DNA of 6,109 nucleotides from an uncultured Nitrosopumilaceae archaeon (lineage in GTDB: Archaea; Thermoproteota; Nitrososphaeria; Nitrososphaerales; Nitrosopumilaceae), in contig CALFHG010000016.1 of NCBI GenBank assembly GCA_937875805.1, forward strand, positions 1 to 6,109, given 5' to 3'. Positions 5,789 through 6,109 of this stretch are shown here, in pieces; the first letter of the stretch is position 1; each line of letters starts with the position of its first letter. Made by a program: the position numbers and the translations under genes. Below the pieces are notes generated by a model, which saw only the letters and a list, made by a program, of their open reading frames with translations, had not been told where the DNA came from and did not search any database.

Positions 5789-6109
5789 TATATCTAGATA
5801 ATGCAGCATCAACACAAATCCATGAAGATGTTTTAGAGTCAATGCTACCATATCTTAAAGAACAATATGGAAATGCCTCATCCATCCATAGATATGGTAG
5901 ATTAGCAAAAAAGGCTATTGAAAAAGCTAGGAAACAAATTGCATTATTAATTAATGCTGATCCCTCTGAAATTTTAATTACTTCTGGTGGTACTGAATCA
6001 AACAATACTGTTCTAATCGGAATATCCACGGATGCTAATTCTAAACATATGGTCACATCTTCAATAGAACATGATGCAATTTTAGAACCTTGTAAAAAAC
6101 TAACTCAAA
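5785..6109 (+). CDS. Cysteine desulfurase, NifS/IscS class V aminotransferase (3' partial)
   Basis: PLP enzyme that takes sulfur from cysteine as an enzyme persulfide, leaving alanine, for Fe-S clusters and thio-cofactors. Only the first 108 codons are in the window. They read (M)IYLDNAAST at the start, exactly where NifS/IscS proteins begin, then GNASSIH (about 30-36), the PLP-phosphate motif TSGGTESNN (about 66-74), and SIEHDAIL (about 93-100) with the histidine that stacks on the PLP ring. The PLP lysine and the catalytic cysteine lie beyond the right edge. The start is TTG; there is no in-frame ATG near the conserved N-terminus (first internal Met at residue 20). The start codon shares bases with the larE stop (TTGA, 5785-5788), so the gene is the third of the lar operon. 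It may supply sulfur to LarE, or be the cell's general desulfurase. Confidence 0.92.
   Translation, partial: MIYLDNAASTQIHEDVLESMLPYLKEQYGNASSIHRYGRLAKKAIEKARKQIALLINADPSEILITSGGTESNNTVLIGISTDANSKHMVTSSIEHDAILEPCKKLTQ

Noticed and set aside
5769..6056. Minus-strand open frame at the right end
   Set aside because: It is the antisense shadow of the cysteine desulfurase, whose motifs on the plus strand are unmistakable.
1..6109. CRISPR arrays, tRNA or rRNA genes, insertion sequences
   Set aside because: No regularly spaced repeats, cloverleaf-like sequence, transposase motif or terminal inverted repeats were seen; nearly all the DNA is explained by the protein genes.

Overview
The window looks like part of the chromosome of an ammonia-oxidising thaumarchaeon of the Nitrosopumilus type. 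This is inferred from the strongly AT-rich DNA, the tight gene packing, archaeal TATA boxes about 25 bp before start codons (leaderless transcription), and the archaeal character of the proteins. No species assignment is claimed.

Layout: (1) 2-313 (+), the C-terminal end of an unrecognised protein; its stop codon interlocks with that of the next, convergent gene. (2) 308-1888 (-), a 526-residue radical SAM protein of the COG1032 / B12-binding-like type, starting at TTG behind a good Shine-Dalgarno. (3) 1948-2730 (-), larB. (4) 2764-3678 (-), an LDH-like malate dehydrogenase. (5) 3679-3767, an 89-bp divergent promoter region with two opposed TATA boxes. (6) 3768-4994 (+), larC as one unbroken reading frame. 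(7) 4991-5788 (+), larE, overlapping larC by 4 bp (ATGA). (8) 5785 to beyond 6109 (+), the N-terminal third of a NifS/IscS-type cysteine desulfurase, starting at a TTG that overlaps the larE stop (TTGA).

LarB, LarC and LarE are the three enzymes that build the nickel-pincer nucleotide (NPN) cofactor: LarB carboxylates and hydrolyses nicotinic acid adenine dinucleotide, LarE converts the two carboxylates to thiocarboxylates, and LarC inserts nickel using CTP. The full biosynthetic set is present, but no LarA-type user enzyme lies in the window. Two neighbours may bear on that gap. The cysteine desulfurase is translationally coupled to a three-cysteine LarE and is a plausible sulfur source for it. 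The malate dehydrogenase next to larB suggests that the NPN enzyme may act on malate or another 2-hydroxyacid. The arrangement (mdh-larB facing away from larC-larE-nifS across a shared promoter region) is the most interesting part of the window. The radical SAM gene may be co-transcribed with larB, but its function is not settled; an archaeal lipid-modifying role such as GDGT ring synthesis is only a hypothesis.
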